Source of the DNA: Pseudomonas profundi
GTDB lineage: Bacteria; Pseudomonadota; Gammaproteobacteria; Pseudomonadales; Pseudomonadaceae
Direction of reading: 5' to 3'
DNA: 64,000 bases
NCBI RefSeq assembly: GCF_008638305.1
Contig: NZ_VTPZ01000008.1
Location: forward strand, 1-64,000
Below, one piece after another: positions 45,119 to 54,786 of this stretch (position 1 is its first letter; the number at the start of each line of letters is the position of its first letter). The position numbers were made by a program, and so were the translations under genes. The notes beneath the pieces were generated by a model. The model saw only the letters and a list, made by a program, of their open reading frames with translations. It was not told the origin of the DNA and made no database searches.

Positions 45119-47487
45119 CAGTCAGTCTCCTTGCTGGCCATATGTTCGGCCAGGGCCTTGGCGGCCGTGTTCAACGCTTCTTTGGTGCGATCCAGCTCAG
45201 CCTGCGCTGCACCGGTATCGGCGTTGGCTTCCTGCGCCTGCTTGAAAGATTGCTCGGCTTTTTTATAAGCTGCTTTGGCCATGGCCAGCTCGGTTTTGCG
45301 CTGACGCGTTGCTTCATCGATGGGTTTCTTGTCGACACGCTCACGCTCCGGTACAGGCTGGCTGGTATTGGCCTCCGCCTGCTCAAGTGTGTGCAGAGCC
45401 TCGGTCAATATGTCCCGGCAGCGTTCCACTTCTTCCTGTAACGCGGGGTCATCCATATTGTCAGCCTGTGCGCGCTCGGCTTTCTTCAGCGCGGCCTTGG
45501 CCATTGCTGCGTCGAGCTTGGCCTTTTTCAGGTTTTCGTCCACCGGTTTTTTCGCTGCGGTTTCCTTGGGCAGACGCGCTTCGGCTACCGCGACCTGCTC
45601 GCGCAGGGCGTAGATTTCCTTTTCCTGCTCTTCGGTTGGCGTATCGCCGGCAGCGCGCTCAGCCTTTTTCAGACTGGCCCGTAGCATGGCGGCTTCAATC
45701 TTCAGCCGTTTGGTTTCGTCATCCGCTCCGGCCGAAGGTGCCGGAGTGGCTTTTACCGAGGCTTCACCAAGGCTGGCATCGAAGCGCTGCTGCGCCTCGC
45801 GCCAGGCCTGCTCCAGCACCGGCACCTGTGCCTTGAGCTCCGCGTTGTCCGGATTGGCTGCGACCTGCTTCTGGGCTTTCTTCAAAGCCATCTGCGCCGT
45901 GGCAGCGGCAATCTTCAGTTGTTTCTGCTCGGCGTTCAGGCCTGCTGGCTTTTGCGCTGTTACGCGGGCAACGTCCGGTTCGGCTGGAGCAGGGGTGTCA
46001 GGCGAGGCTGTTCCGGCTTCCTTGGCCGCTTTCATGCGTGCGGCCTTGTCGGCGCGGGCCTTGCGGTCGGCTTCCTTCTGCTCGGCTTCGCGTTGCAAGC
46101 GCTGCTGGCGCTGCTCGAAACGCTGTTTGGAATGCTCGGCCTTGTGCTGCTGCAGTTCCAGGGCGCGGATTTCAGACTTGCTCGCACGGTAGTACTGAAC
46201 CAGCGGAATGCTGCTGGGGCACACATAGGAACAGCAGCCGCATTCAATACAATCAAACAGGTTCAGGCGTTTGAGCTGGTCGTATTCCTTGCCCAGCGCA
46301 AACCAGTGCAGCTGTTGCGGCAGCAGCATTGCCGGGCAGGCTTCGGAGCACAGACCGCAGCGTATGCAGGGCTGCGCGACGGGCGGCGGCGGTAATTCTT
46401 CGAGCGTGCCGGCGAGCAGGCAATTGCTGGTCTTGATGACAGGGGCGTCCATGCTCTGCAGGGTAAAGCCCATCATCGGGCCGCCCATGACCAGTCGATA
46501 CAACCGGTCCGGTTGCAGGCCGGCAAATTCGAGCAGATCGCGGATCGGCGTTCCGATCAGCGCCTCGACATTGGTGGGATGCGTCAGGGCTTCACCGGTC
46601 AGCGTGGTTATACGCTTGATCAATGGCTGGCCGAGGATGATCGCATCGTGAATAGCCAATAGCGTGCCGATGTTCTGACAGACCATGCCGATGTCGGCAG
46701 GCAGCCCGCCGCTGGGTACTTCCTTGCCGGTCAGGATCTGGATCAGCTGTTTCTCGCCACCGGAGGGATATTTGGTCGGAAAGGGGACGATGCGTATGTC
46801 ACGCTCGCCTACCGCTTCACGCATCGCGGCGATGGCTTCAGACTTGTTGTCTTCGATGCCGACCAGTACTTCCTCGGGGTGCAGGATGTGCCTGAGGATT
46901 TCGATACCGGCCACGATCTCCGTCGCCTTGTAGCGCATCGCCGTATCGTCGGCAGTGATGTAGGGCTCGCATTCGGTGCCGTTGATGATGAGCGAGTGAA
47001 TCTTCTGCTCCGGTCGCGCATTGATCTTGACTGCAGTCGGAAAGCCCGCACCGCCCAGACCACTGATGCCGGCCAGACGGATCATCTCCAGCAGGGGCGC
47101 GGATTCCAGTGCCCGAAAATCACTGATCGGCTCGAGGTCAGTCCATTCATCCTGGCCATCGCTCTCGAGCGTAATCGCCCATTCCTCCAGCCCGGAGGCG
47201 TGGGGGTAGGGCGCGGGCCCGATGGCACTGACAGTGCCGGAGGTCGGAGCATGCAGCGGGCAGCTGACCAGCCCGTTGGCTTCGGCCAGGAGCTGGCCTT
47301 TAAGCACCCTGTCACCAACGCTGACGACGGGTTCGGCACGCGCGCCGATATGCTGCTGTAGCGGGAGGATCAGGCGTGCCGGCAATGGCGCAACTTCAAG
47401 CCCGTTGGCAGTGGACTGGTGCTTGTTTTCCGGCGGATGGATGCCACCGGGAATATCCCAGATCTTGATCGGCGTAGCTTGGGTCAT
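45118..47487 (-). CDS. rnfC: Rnf complex subunit RnfC with long repetitive tail
   Basis: A 789-residue subunit. Residues about 1-430 form the NADH/FMN-binding core ([13 protein letters not shown], then the [12 protein letters not shown] block). Two 4Fe-4S motifs follow: [17 protein letters not shown] and [17 protein letters not shown]. The C-terminal ~330 residues are Ala/Lys/Glu-rich helical repeats, with [10 protein letters not shown]-type units recurring. The tail length varies among gammaproteobacteria and probably forms a coiled coil. The start ATG 47487 overlaps rnfB as ATGA. It is the peripheral subunit that takes electrons from NADH or passes them to it. Confidence 0.95.
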   Translation of the reverse strand: MTQATPIKIWDIPGGIHPPENKHQSTANGLEVAPLPARLILPLQQHIGARAEPVVSVGDRVLKGQLLAEANGLVSCPLHAPTSGTVSAIGPAPYPHASGLEEWAITLESDGQDEWTDLEPISDFRALESAPLLEMIRLAGISGLGGAGFPTAVKINARPEQKIHSLIINGTECEPYITADDTAMRYKATEIVAGIEILRHILHPEEVLVGIEDNKSEAIAAMREAVGERDIRIVPFPTKYPSGGEKQLIQILTGKEVPSGGLPADIGMVCQNIGTLLAIHDAIILGQPLIKRITTLTGEALTHPTNVEALIGTPIRDLLEFAGLQPDRLYRLVMGGPMMGFTLQSMDAPVIKTSNCLLAGTLEELPPPPVAQPCIRCGLCSEACPAMLLPQQLHWFALGKEYDQLKRLNLFDCIECGCCSYVCPSSIPLVQYYRASKSEIRALELQQHKAEHSKQRFEQRQQRLQREAEQKEADRKARADKAARMKAAKEAGTASPDTPAPAEPDVARVTAQKPAGLNAEQKQLKIAAATAQMALKKAQKQVAANPDNAELKAQVPVLEQAWREAQQRFDASLGEASVKATPAPSAGADDETKRLKIEAAMLRASLKKAERAAGDTPTEEQEKEIYALREQVAVAEARLPKETAAKKPVDENLKKAKLDAAMAKAALKKAERAQADNMDDPALQEEVERCRDILTEALHTLEQAEANTSQPVPERERVDKKPIDEATRQRKTELAMAKAAYKKAEQSFKQAQEANADTGAAQAELDRTKEALNTAAKALAEHMASKETD

Positions 47488-48068
47488 GCGGCGCCTCGCT
47501 GGGCGTCGGTAGCGATCAGGGTTTTGCCAGGCAACGGATAATCCCACTTCCAGTTTTGCGGTGTAGTCGGCAGCGGCAACATGTCGATGCAGTCCACCGG
47601 GCAGGGTTCGACACACAGGTCGCAACCGGTGCATTCATCAACGATGACGGTATGCATCTGTTTGGCGGCGCCGAGTATCGCGTCGACCGGGCACGCCTGA
47701 ATGCATTTGGTGCAGCCGATGCATTCGGCTTCGCGAATATAGGCAACCATGCGCGGCTTCTCTTCGCCGTGCTCGGCATCCAGCGGCAGTGGTTCAACGT
47801 CCAGCAGATCAGCCAGCGCCTGGATGGTGGCTTCACCGCCGGGCGGGCATTTGTTGATCGGCTCGCCACCGTTGGCGATGCCTTCAGCGTAGGGCTTGCA
47901 GCCGGGATGACCACACTGGCCGCATTGTGTTTGCGGCAGCACGGCGTTGATCTGGTCGACGATGGGATCCCCTTCAACCTTGAAGCGAATCGCGGCGTAA
48001 CCGAGGATTGCGCCGAATATCAGCGCCAGGCCAAGCAGTACAAGGATGGCTGTAACGACAATGCCCAT
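47484..48068 (-). CDS. rnfB: Rnf complex subunit RnfB
   Basis: A 194-residue ferredoxin-like subunit with an N-terminal membrane helix (about 3-25). The first Fe-S block has [19 protein letters not shown] with a further Cys in INKCPPGG; two bacterial ferredoxin motifs follow, [16 protein letters not shown] and [16 protein letters not shown]. It is the entry point for ferredoxin electrons. It starts 2 bp after the rnfA stop and overlaps rnfC. A polar tail of about 30 residues ends the protein. Confidence 0.96.
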   Translation of the reverse strand: MGIVVTAILVLLGLALIFGAILGYAAIRFKVEGDPIVDQINAVLPQTQCGQCGHPGCKPYAEGIANGGEPINKCPPGGEATIQALADLLDVEPLPLDAEHGEEKPRMVAYIREAECIGCTKCIQACPVDAILGAAKQMHTVIVDECTGCDLCVEPCPVDCIDMLPLPTTPQNWKWDYPLPGKTLIATDAQRGAA

Positions 48069-48070
48069 GC

Positions 48071-48655
48071 TTATAACCTTATGAGTCCGGTGAAACCCAT
48101 GAACGCCAAGGACATCAGGCCTGCGGTGATCATGCCGATGGCCGCACCGCGGAAAGGTGTCGGCACGTCGGCGATGGCGATGCGCTCACGCAGGCCAGCA
48201 AACAGGATCAGGATCATGGAAAAGCCGACCGCTGCGCCGAGGCCGTAGAAAGCTGACTTCATGAAGGTCTGTTCGGCGCGGTTGGTGTTCAGCAGCGCTA
48301 CGCCGAGCACGGCGCAGTTGGTGGTGATCAGCGGCAGGAAGATGCCCAGCACGCGATACAGCAGCGGGCTGGTCTTGTGCACCACCATCTCGGTGAACTG
48401 CACGACGACGGCAATCACCAGAATGAAAGAGATGGTGCGCAGGAACTCCAGCTCGAAGGGCACCAGAATGTACTGGAACGTGAGGTAACTGAGAATCGAC
48501 GCCAGCGTCAGCACGAAGGTAGTTGCCATTGACATGCCGATGGCCGTTTCCAGCTTGCCGGACACGCCCATGAATGGACAGAGCCCGAGAAACTGCACCA
48601 GTACGAAGTTGTTGACCAGTATGGTACTGACCAGGATCAGAGCAAATTCCGTCAT
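48071..48655 (-). CDS. rnfA: Rnf complex subunit RnfA
   Basis: A 194-residue membrane subunit with six predicted helices, homologous to RnfE and Nqr[31 protein letters not shown] and [18 protein letters not shown] are the paired half-helix motifs that hold the membrane 2Fe-2S site with their Cys residues. It is the first rnf gene, 213 bp past metG. The gap holds a dispersed repeat and room for a promoter. Confidence 0.96.
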   Translation of the reverse strand: MTEFALILVSTILVNNFVLVQFLGLCPFMGVSGKLETAIGMSMATTFVLTLASILSYLTFQYILVPFELEFLRTISFILVIAVVVQFTEMVVHKTSPLLYRVLGIFLPLITTNCAVLGVALLNTNRAEQTFMKSAFYGLGAAVGFSMILILFAGLRERIAIADVPTPFRGAAIGMITAGLMSLAFMGFTGLIRL

Positions 48656-48785
48656 GTCATCTAACCGTGTTTGAAGTCGCTGGGAAACATGGGTCAGGTC
48701 GCCTATCGTGCCCTGGCCGCGTTACTGCCGGCCTGTCCAGGACACGCTGTGAATCAGGTCCCTCTCAGCAGGCATCCCGTATTGT

Positions 48786-48868
48786 TCTATGTCCACTGTC
48801 CTTCGTCGCCCGAACGAGCGCAAAAAACCAGCCAACAACGCCGATCTCTCCGTTCCAGCTTCCAGCCC
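48786..48868. repeat. Dispersed repeat, copy 3 (3' of metG)
   Basis: On the minus strand directly after the metG stop: GGGCTGGAAGCTGGAACGG, then GTTGTTGGCTGGTTTTTTGC, then GTTCGGGCGACG. The same order occurs on the plus strand after ycgN (38980-39050). A TTTTTT run suggests terminator activity, but the stem is not convincing. Confidence 0.5.
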
Positions 48869-50935
48869 TTATTTGACCCGCTGTCCCGGCTTGGCGCCCG
48901 TATCGGGACTGAGCAGGTAGATTTCTTCGCCGCCGGGCCCCGCCGCCAGTACCATTCCTTCAGATACACCGAACTTCATCTTCCGCGGCGCCAGGTTGGC
49001 TACGTAAAGCGTCAGGCGACCTTCGAGTTTGCTCGGGTCGGGATAGGCGCTCTTGATACCTGAGAATACGTTGCGCTTGGCATCGCCGATATCGAGCGTC
49101 AGGCGCAGCAGTTTGTCCGCGCCTTCAACAAATTCGCATTTCTCGATCAGTGCAATGCGCAGATCAACGGCGGCGAACGTATTGAAATCGATCTCGTCGC
49201 CAATCGGCTCCTTGGTCAATTCGCCATTGCCGGTGGCTACTGTAGCTGCGGCAGCCTGTTCGGTAGTGGCCGCTTCCAGGTCTTCTTTGGATGCTTCGAC
49301 CATGGCTTCGATTCTGGCCGGCTCGATGCGCGTAAGCAACGGCTTGAACGGATTCAACTGGTGATCGGCGAGCAGTGTTTCGTGGCTCTTCCAGGTCAGC
49401 TCGGGCACGTTGAGGAAGGCCTCGGCATCGGTCGCAAGGTGCGGCAGGACCGGCTTGAGAAAAATCACCAGCTGACGGAACAGGTTGATGCCCAGCGAGC
49501 AGATCGCCTGCACTTCATCCTGCTTGCCTTCCTGCTTGTTCAATGCCCAGGGCGCTTTATCGGCAATGTAGGCATTGGCCCTGTCCGCCAACCCCATGAT
49601 GTCGCGCATGGCCCGGGCAAAGTCACGTTTCTCATAGGCATCTGCAATGCCGGGCGCGGCCTTGGCAAAGGCCTCGGTCAGCTCAGGAGCGGGGTTCGCC
49701 GCGACCATCACGCCTCCGTTGCCCTTATGGATGAAGCCCGCACAGCGGCTGGCGATGTTGACTACCTTACCGACTAGATCGGAATTGACCTTCTGGACGA
49801 AATCTTCAAGGCTCAGATCCAGATCTTCCACGCCGCGGCCCAGCTTGGACGCGTAGTAGTAGCGCAGGTATTCAGGCGACAGGTGCTCAAGGTAGGTGCG
49901 CGCCTTGATGAACGTGCCCCGGGATTTGGACATCTTCTGTCCGTTGACCGTCAGGTAACCGTGCACGTTGACCGCAGTAGGCTTGCGGAAACCCGCCCCC
50001 TCGAGCATCGCCGGCCAGAACAGCGTGTGAAAGTTGATGATGTCCTTGCCGATGAAGTGATACAGCTCGGCGGTGGAGTCGGCGCCCCAGAAGGCTTCGA
50101 AGCTCAGTTCTGGACGGCGCGCGCACAGATTCTTGAAACTGGCCATGTAGCCGACCGGCGCATCCAGCCATACGTAAAAATACTTGCCCGGCTCGCCTGG
50201 AATCTCGAAACCGAAGTAGGGCGCGTCACGGCTGATATCCCATTCGTGAAGACCTGAATCCAGCCATTCGGAAATCTTGTTTGCCACTGACTCCTGCAAG
50301 GCCCCGCCGCGGGTCCATTGCTTGAGCATGTCGGAGAAGTCCTGCAGGCGGAAGAAGAAATGCTTGGAGTCGCGCAGTACCGGGGTGGCACCGGAGATGG
50401 CCGAGCGCGGCTCCTTCAGTTCGGTCGGCTCGTAGGTAGCGCCGCACTTCTCGCAGTTGTCACCATACTGGTCTTCAGCCGCACATTTGGGGCACGTGCC
50501 CTTGATGAACCGGTCAGCCAGGAACATCTTCTTCTCGGGATCAAAATACTGGGTCACCGAGCGGGTGCTGATATGGCCAGCGTCTTTCAATCTTTCATAT
50601 ATAAGCGAAGACAGCTCGCGATTCTCTTCCGAATGCGTGGAATGATAATTGTCGAAATCCACGAGAAAATCGGCGAAATCGGCAGAATGCTCCGCTTTCA
50701 CGTTATCAATCAGCTGCTCAGGCGTGATGCCTTCCTTTTCGGCACGCAACATGATGGCCGAGCCATGGGCGTCATCGGCACACACGTAAATGCACTGATT
50801 ACCGCGCAGCTTCTGAAAACGCACCCACATATCGGTCTGAATGTACTCGAGCATATGCCCCAAATGGATCGAACCGTTGGCATAGGGCAGGGCGCTGGTT
50901 ACAAGAATCTGGCGTTGGCTGGCATTCTGAGACAT
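48869..50935 (-). CDS. metG: Methionyl-tRNA synthetase
   Basis: A 688-residue class I synthetase. The HIGH motif appears as HLGH in [16 protein letters not shown] (about residue 24) and the KMSKS motif as [10 protein letters not shown] (about 335). Zinc-binding Cys pairs [18 protein letters not shown] lie in the connective domain (about 145). An anticodon-binding domain and a C-terminal OB-fold tRNA-binding domain (from about 585, [21 protein letters not shown]) complete the long form. It precedes rnfA, as in related genomes. Confidence 0.98.
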   Translation of the reverse strand: MSQNASQRQILVTSALPYANGSIHLGHMLEYIQTDMWVRFQKLRGNQCIYVCADDAHGSAIMLRAEKEGITPEQLIDNVKAEHSADFADFLVDFDNYHSTHSEENRELSSLIYERLKDAGHISTRSVTQYFDPEKKMFLADRFIKGTCPKCAAEDQYGDNCEKCGATYEPTELKEPRSAISGATPVLRDSKHFFFRLQDFSDMLKQWTRGGALQESVANKISEWLDSGLHEWDISRDAPYFGFEIPGEPGKYFYVWLDAPVGYMASFKNLCARRPELSFEAFWGADSTAELYHFIGKDIINFHTLFWPAMLEGAGFRKPTAVNVHGYLTVNGQKMSKSRGTFIKARTYLEHLSPEYLRYYYASKLGRGVEDLDLSLEDFVQKVNSDLVGKVVNIASRCAGFIHKGNGGVMVAANPAPELTEAFAKAAPGIADAYEKRDFARAMRDIMGLADRANAYIADKAPWALNKQEGKQDEVQAICSLGINLFRQLVIFLKPVLPHLATDAEAFLNVPELTWKSHETLLADHQLNPFKPLLTRIEPARIEAMVEASKEDLEAATTEQAAAATVATGNGELTKEPIGDEIDFNTFAAVDLRIALIEKCEFVEGADKLLRLTLDIGDAKRNVFSGIKSAYPDPSKLEGRLTLYVANLAPRKMKFGVSEGMVLAAGPGGEEIYLLSPDTGAKPGQRVK

Positions 50936-51124
50936 GGGCGTTTGGGTACTTTCCGGTTAGCTGATGAAAGGGGGGCGATGATAGCAGAAGGGGACGGGCG
51001 GGGGTATGGCGGGCATGGTGCCGAGCGTTGCGTTAACGCATCAGACAAGGTGATTATGGGTAATGCCGGGACGTTGCTCCTGTGCAACCGAACAGCAGCC
51101 TCAGGCAGTCATGGGGACGACTCA

Positions 51125-51152
51125 AAAGACTCGGCCCCTATGGCGGGGCCAG
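51125..51152 (-). terminator. Terminator after the entericidin gene
   Basis: On the minus strand GGCCCC-GCCATA-GGGGCC (51150-51133) is followed by GAGTCTTTTGAG. It lies 27 bp past the entericidin stop and suits Rho-independent termination. Confidence 0.7.
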
Positions 51153-51176
51153 GTCCTTGGCAGCTACTAATACATT

Positions 51177-51323
51177 TCAGTAGTTGCGATTCTCGCGTGA
51201 TTCTTCCTCAATGCCTTCGCCCGCCGCTTCGATGTCCTGGCCCGCGCCTTCCATGGTGTTGCAACCGGCAACAGCAAACAGCAGGGTGATACTCAACAGG
51301 AATGTTCTGGTTACTAGGTTCAT
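51177..51323 (-). CDS. Entericidin-like small lipoprotein
   Basis: A 48-residue lipoprotein missed by length cut-offs. MNLVTRTFLLSITLLFAVAGC is a signal peptide with lipobox (VAGC); the mature part NTMEGAGQDIEAAGEGIEEES follows the entericidin A/B pattern NTxxGxGxDIxxxGxxI. Entericidins are small envelope lipoproteins, described as toxin/antidote in enteric bacteria, though the role in Pseudomonas is unclear. GAGGAT precedes the ATG, and a terminator follows. Confidence 0.88.
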   Translation of the reverse strand: MNLVTRTFLLSITLLFAVAGCNTMEGAGQDIEAAGEGIEEESRENRNY

Positions 51324-51430
51324 GATTTATCCTCGATTGGAGAGTTATTGGATTGCTCTCACTGCTACTGACAGCGAGGCGGTAAAACCGTTCATCGAGT
51401 CAGTTTGTTGTCGGGACAAGCCCGGCGGTG

Positions 51431-52078
51431 TTATTGCCGGTTGGCCATGGTGGTTACGTAATCGGCTATGAATACTCGCCCTTCGAAGAACCTGTCATCG
51501 AGGCTGCCAGTGGCAACAACCTCGTCTCCCGTTTCAAGTTGTTGATAACCCTCATCGTCCAGCGGATTGTTAGTCATCTCGTCCACTGCGACGGTGATTA
51601 GCCGGGTCCCGGTGCTGATCTGGAAGGTTTCGTCTTCGCGGTCTATGGCGGTGACCGTCCCCTGTATCGAGGTGGCGCCTTCTATGATCGGGTAGGTAAC
51701 CGGAGCGAAGGTTCGCTGTACGCGCGTCGTTTCGTCATCGACAGGGTTGGCGAAAAAATAGGTTCCGATGTTTTCCACAAAAACGCTACTTGCTTCGATG
51801 CTGGTGGCCTCAAAAAAATCGTCGTCAATCATGCCGTCTACGGTGACACGATCCCCCGTGACCAGTTTGTAACCGTCAGCGTCCCGATCGTTGTCATCCA
51901 TTTCCACGATGACCGTGGCGTCGCCGTAATCGAGAGTGAAGGCGTTGGGGCTGACGGCTTCGACCGTGCCGCTGATGCTTATCCAGCTGTCGTCCGGCAT
52001 CTGTTGCGGATCCTGTGCCCACGCTGAAGCAGACAGAACTGCAGCACTGCAAGCAGTGATTAGGTCTTTTCTGTTCAT
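51431..52078 (-). CDS. Exported protein with two OB-fold-like repeats
   Basis: A 215-residue protein with a signal peptide (MNRKDLITACSAAVLSASAWA). Two similar units follow. One is ISISGTVEAVSPNAFTLDYG...VDGMIDDDFFEATSIEASSVFV; the other is TSIQGTVTAIDREDETFQIST...ATGSLDDRFFEGRVFIADYV. Both follow a beta-barrel pattern with DDxFFE near the end, like DUF5666-type OB folds. The acidic character fits a periplasmic small-ligand or metal role, but function is unknown. It is next to the entericidin gene with 107 bp between. Confidence 0.7.
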   Translation of the reverse strand: MNRKDLITACSAAVLSASAWAQDPQQMPDDSWISISGTVEAVSPNAFTLDYGDATVIVEMDDNDRDADGYKLVTGDRVTVDGMIDDDFFEATSIEASSVFVENIGTYFFANPVDDETTRVQRTFAPVTYPIIEGATSIQGTVTAIDREDETFQISTGTRLITVAVDEMTNNPLDDEGYQQLETGDEVVATGSLDDRFFEGRVFIADYVTTMANRQ

Positions 52079-52355
52079 CTGGTGTCTCCTCGTTTCGTTG
52101 GAGCGCGGGGCGAGTCCTCTGTCAGCAAGCCTCATGTTCCGGTTTCGGACTGCCCGTTATTTTTACGTCACTGGCTGGCTCTGCAAGTTCCGGAAAATTC
52201 TGGACGCTCATCAGAATCTGACCCTGCGCGAGCGTGAGCGGTACGCCCCGAATGAAACTCTGCGCTGAGCCCGGCGGTCCTAGCTTCCCTAGACCCCGGG
52301 GTATGTCTTGTCCCGAGTCCACAGCCGATCAGGCTCACCATCAGGAGTGGTCCAT

Positions 52356-53318
52356 ATGGAAACTTTATGCGCCGATGTAGCACGTATCGAACGCTACGAC
52401 AGCTCAGCACGGGAATATACGCTGGCGATCATTGTCGACGAGGACCATGCTTCCCGGATAGCACTGGAAGGTGGGCAGCACGCCTGGCAGTCCACGCTGC
52501 GCTATGACCGCCTCTACCGGAACCTGGATCCTGCGACCGGTAAGGTGGCATTCAGATTCGAAGATGTCCCGGCGGCGCAAGGCGGCGAATATCAGCTAAT
52601 GAGCTTGATAGCCGAGGCTGGCCGTGGTGCGGAGTTTTCCGAGCTGGTGATGTTCGGCAAACGTCTGGTTACCTTTGATGATCGTACCGGGCTGGTATGT
52701 GAGGTGCGTGACAAGAATCAGCTTGTGCCCAGGCATATCCTCATGACCGGGAGTGGGGACGAGGAATTCAAGGGCTTCAAATCGGAATGGGCGACACTTC
52801 AAGACGATGACCTGGTCGTCGGCAGTCACGGCAAGAAGCCGACCGAGGAATGGGTCAAGGTATTGGATCGCAGCTACGGCCTCAAGAGCGTCGACTGGCG
52901 TGAGCGTTACCAGAAGATGCGTGAGGCGTTGCAGGTTGGCGAGCATGGCTATGTCATCCATGAGGCTGCCGAGTGGCATCCCTATCGCCGGGAATGGCTG
53001 TTCTTTCCGCGCAAGGTGTCTTCAGAGCCGTTCGATGAAACCATTGACGAGCGGGAGCGGGGCAACAACAAGCTGCTGATCGCAAACGAAGACTTCAGTG
53101 ATATCCGCGTCATCGCGGTAGGTGAGCGCGTGCCTGAACGCGGTGTTTCGTCCTTCAAGCTTCTGCCGGGGCATCCGGACGAATGCGTCGCCCTTAAAAG
53201 TGTCGAGATTGGCGATCGCACCGAGAGCTATCTGTTCTGCTTCAATCTGGACGGAACAATATTGAAAGACGACACGTTTATCGGAGACTACAAATGCGAA
53301 GGGCTGGAAATCCTCTGA
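52356..53318 (+). CDS. Apyrase family protein (calcium-activated nucleotidase-like)
   Basis: A 320-residue protein with the five-bladed propeller pattern of apyrases related to human CANT1. Matching blocks are FSELVMFGKRLVTFDDRTGLV (about 88-108), FKGFKSEWATLQDDDLVVGSHGKK (about 136-160), EWHPYRREWLFFPRKVSSEPFDE (about 205-228), DERERGNNKLLIANEDFSDI (about 232-252) and VSSFKLLPGHPDECVALKSVE near the end. These enzymes hydrolyse UDP, GDP and other nucleoside diphosphates with calcium. No signal peptide is visible, unlike the secreted animal enzymes. GGAG lies eight bases before ATG 52356. Its reaction here is inferred from the family. Confidence 0.85.
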   Translation: METLCADVARIERYDSSAREYTLAIIVDEDHASRIALEGGQHAWQSTLRYDRLYRNLDPATGKVAFRFEDVPAAQGGEYQLMSLIAEAGRGAEFSELVMFGKRLVTFDDRTGLVCEVRDKNQLVPRHILMTGSGDEEFKGFKSEWATLQDDDLVVGSHGKKPTEEWVKVLDRSYGLKSVDWRERYQKMREALQVGEHGYVIHEAAEWHPYRREWLFFPRKVSSEPFDETIDERERGNNKLLIANEDFSDIRVIAVGERVPERGVSSFKLLPGHPDECVALKSVEIGDRTESYLFCFNLDGTILKDDTFIGDYKCEGLEIL

Positions 53319-53651
53319 GTTCCAGGAAGGCTGTTGAATGGTCGCACTTGCCCTGTGCCGTCTGCTCAGATGAGGGTGGGCGTCGGCGGAGATCGGAATC
53401 AATCGAGACGATCACTGTCCCAAAGGGAGACTGATCGCAGCATAATCAGAAACCAGGTATTACCGAGGGAGCCAGAACCGGTCAGCTGAGGTTGAGTGGC
53501 CGATACCCCGCAGTCAGGCAGCTCCAGCGAGCGTAACGGTAACAACAGGCGCCCTGGTCGTTATGGAGGTAGCCGCCATCAACATCGCAGTCATCTGTTT
53601 TCTTGTCGCAACGGGTCATGATCGCTGGCCCATCAGCTCCGAACGCGCCCT
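53319..53651. other. 333-bp gap before the oxidase operon, nothing recognised
   Basis: The promoter of the cytochrome oxidase genes probably lies here. I see no strong hairpin, RNA motif or coding frame with a ribosome-binding site. Confidence 0.45.
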
Positions 53652-54752
53652 ATGACGTTCCGATGCCGGAACGTACTGGTGTTGGCGGCGGCATTGGTAG
53701 CCGAATCCTCGATAGCCAGCCCGCCCAATCAGACAGCGCTTGTGCCCGCCAGCGATCAGGCCGCCGGTATTGCTTCGTTATGGATGGCGATGTTGGTCGG
53801 AGGCTGCCTGATCTTTGTCGCGGTGATGTTGATTCTTGCACTGGGTTTGTGGCGCGCGCGGCGACAAGAGCATCGGTTATCTCATCTTGCCAGTCGCAAC
53901 CTGGTAATCGCCGCTGGCGTGGCCGTCCCGTTGGCGGTGCTGATCGCACTGGTGGCAGGTAGCCTGTTTCTGGGCAATAACATCTCATCCAGGCCACCGG
54001 ATGGCGCGTTGCATATCGAAGTCATCGGTTGGCGCTGGTGGTGGGAGATCCGCTATCGGGATTCCCAGGGCGAACTGATCGCCACCACTGCCAATGAAAT
54101 CCATGTGCCAGTGGATAGGCCGGTACGATTGTCGCTGACCTCCGAAGATGTGATCCATAGCTTTTGGGTGCCCAACCTCCACGGCAAGACCGACTTGGTA
54201 CCCGGCCAGACCAACAGCAGCTGGTTTACCGCCAGGCGAGCCGGCACCTTTCATGGCCAATGCGCAGAGTTCTGCGGCACGCAGCACGCGCTGATGGGCT
54301 TCAGGGTGATCGCTCAATCGGCAGCAGAATTCGAAACCTGGCTCGCGCAGCAGGCGCAGCCCGCGCGTCGGGCGGATTCACCTATGCTGCGGCGTGGTCG
54401 AGAAGCCTTTGTTTCCGCTGGCTGCGCTAGCTGCCATGTGATTCGCGGCGTTACGCCGCCGGCTCTGGCGAACGCAGTCAAGACTGACAGCAAGAATCCG
54501 CTTTCTGCTGACGTCCGCAGCTTGAGCAAGGCCCGGACTGCAGCCAGGGATAAACCGGTACCTGCGCCAGATCTGACCCATTTCGGCTCTCGCCTGACGC
54601 TCGCCGCAGGAACGCGACCCAATACGGCAGGCCACATTGGTGGTTGGATATCCGATCCGCAGGGCATCAAGCCGGGGGTCTTGATGCCGCCGACAATGCT
54701 CGAGCCAGGCGAACTGACCGCCTTGATCGGGTATCTGCAGAGCCTCCGTTGA
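53652..54752 (+). CDS. ctaC: Cytochrome c oxidase subunit II, caa3-type with heme c domain
   Basis: A 366-residue subunit II: signal peptide, two membrane helices (about 40-65 and 85-105), and a cupredoxin domain with the full CuA site. The ligands are His in VIHSFWVPNLHGK, Cys/Glu/Cys in CAEFCGTQH, then His and Met. After it is a fused cytochrome c domain (CASCH, Met in VLMPPTML). This form takes electrons directly from a cytochrome c. An extra ~35 residues (ANAVKTDSKNPLSADVRSL and on) separate CASCH from PDLTH compared with relatives I recall. It heads an operon with ctaD and ctaE. Confidence 0.95.
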   Translation: MTFRCRNVLVLAAALVAESSIASPPNQTALVPASDQAAGIASLWMAMLVGGCLIFVAVMLILALGLWRARRQEHRLSHLASRNLVIAAGVAVPLAVLIALVAGSLFLGNNISSRPPDGALHIEVIGWRWWWEIRYRDSQGELIATTANEIHVPVDRPVRLSLTSEDVIHSFWVPNLHGKTDLVPGQTNSSWFTARRAGTFHGQCAEFCGTQHALMGFRVIAQSAAEFETWLAQQAQPARRADSPMLRRGREAFVSAGCASCHVIRGVTPPALANAVKTDSKNPLSADVRSLSKARTAARDKPVPAPDLTHFGSRLTLAAGTRPNTAGHIGGWISDPQGIKPGVLMPPTMLEPGELTALIGYLQSLR

Positions 54753-54786
54753 CGTTAACCCGTTGCTGACAGAACAAGGACCGCAC

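Noticed and set aside
45309-46933. Several long plus-strand frames opposite rnfC
   Set aside because: They mirror the Ala/Lys repeats of rnfC; high-GC shadows without start signals.
52122-52322. 66-codon minus-strand frame upstream of the apyrase gene
   Set aside because: No ribosome-binding site, no family resemblance and unusual composition; treated as a chance frame.
54763-54786. TTG start for ctaD
   Set aside because: GTG 54787 has AAGGA at proper spacing and fits the usual N-terminus.
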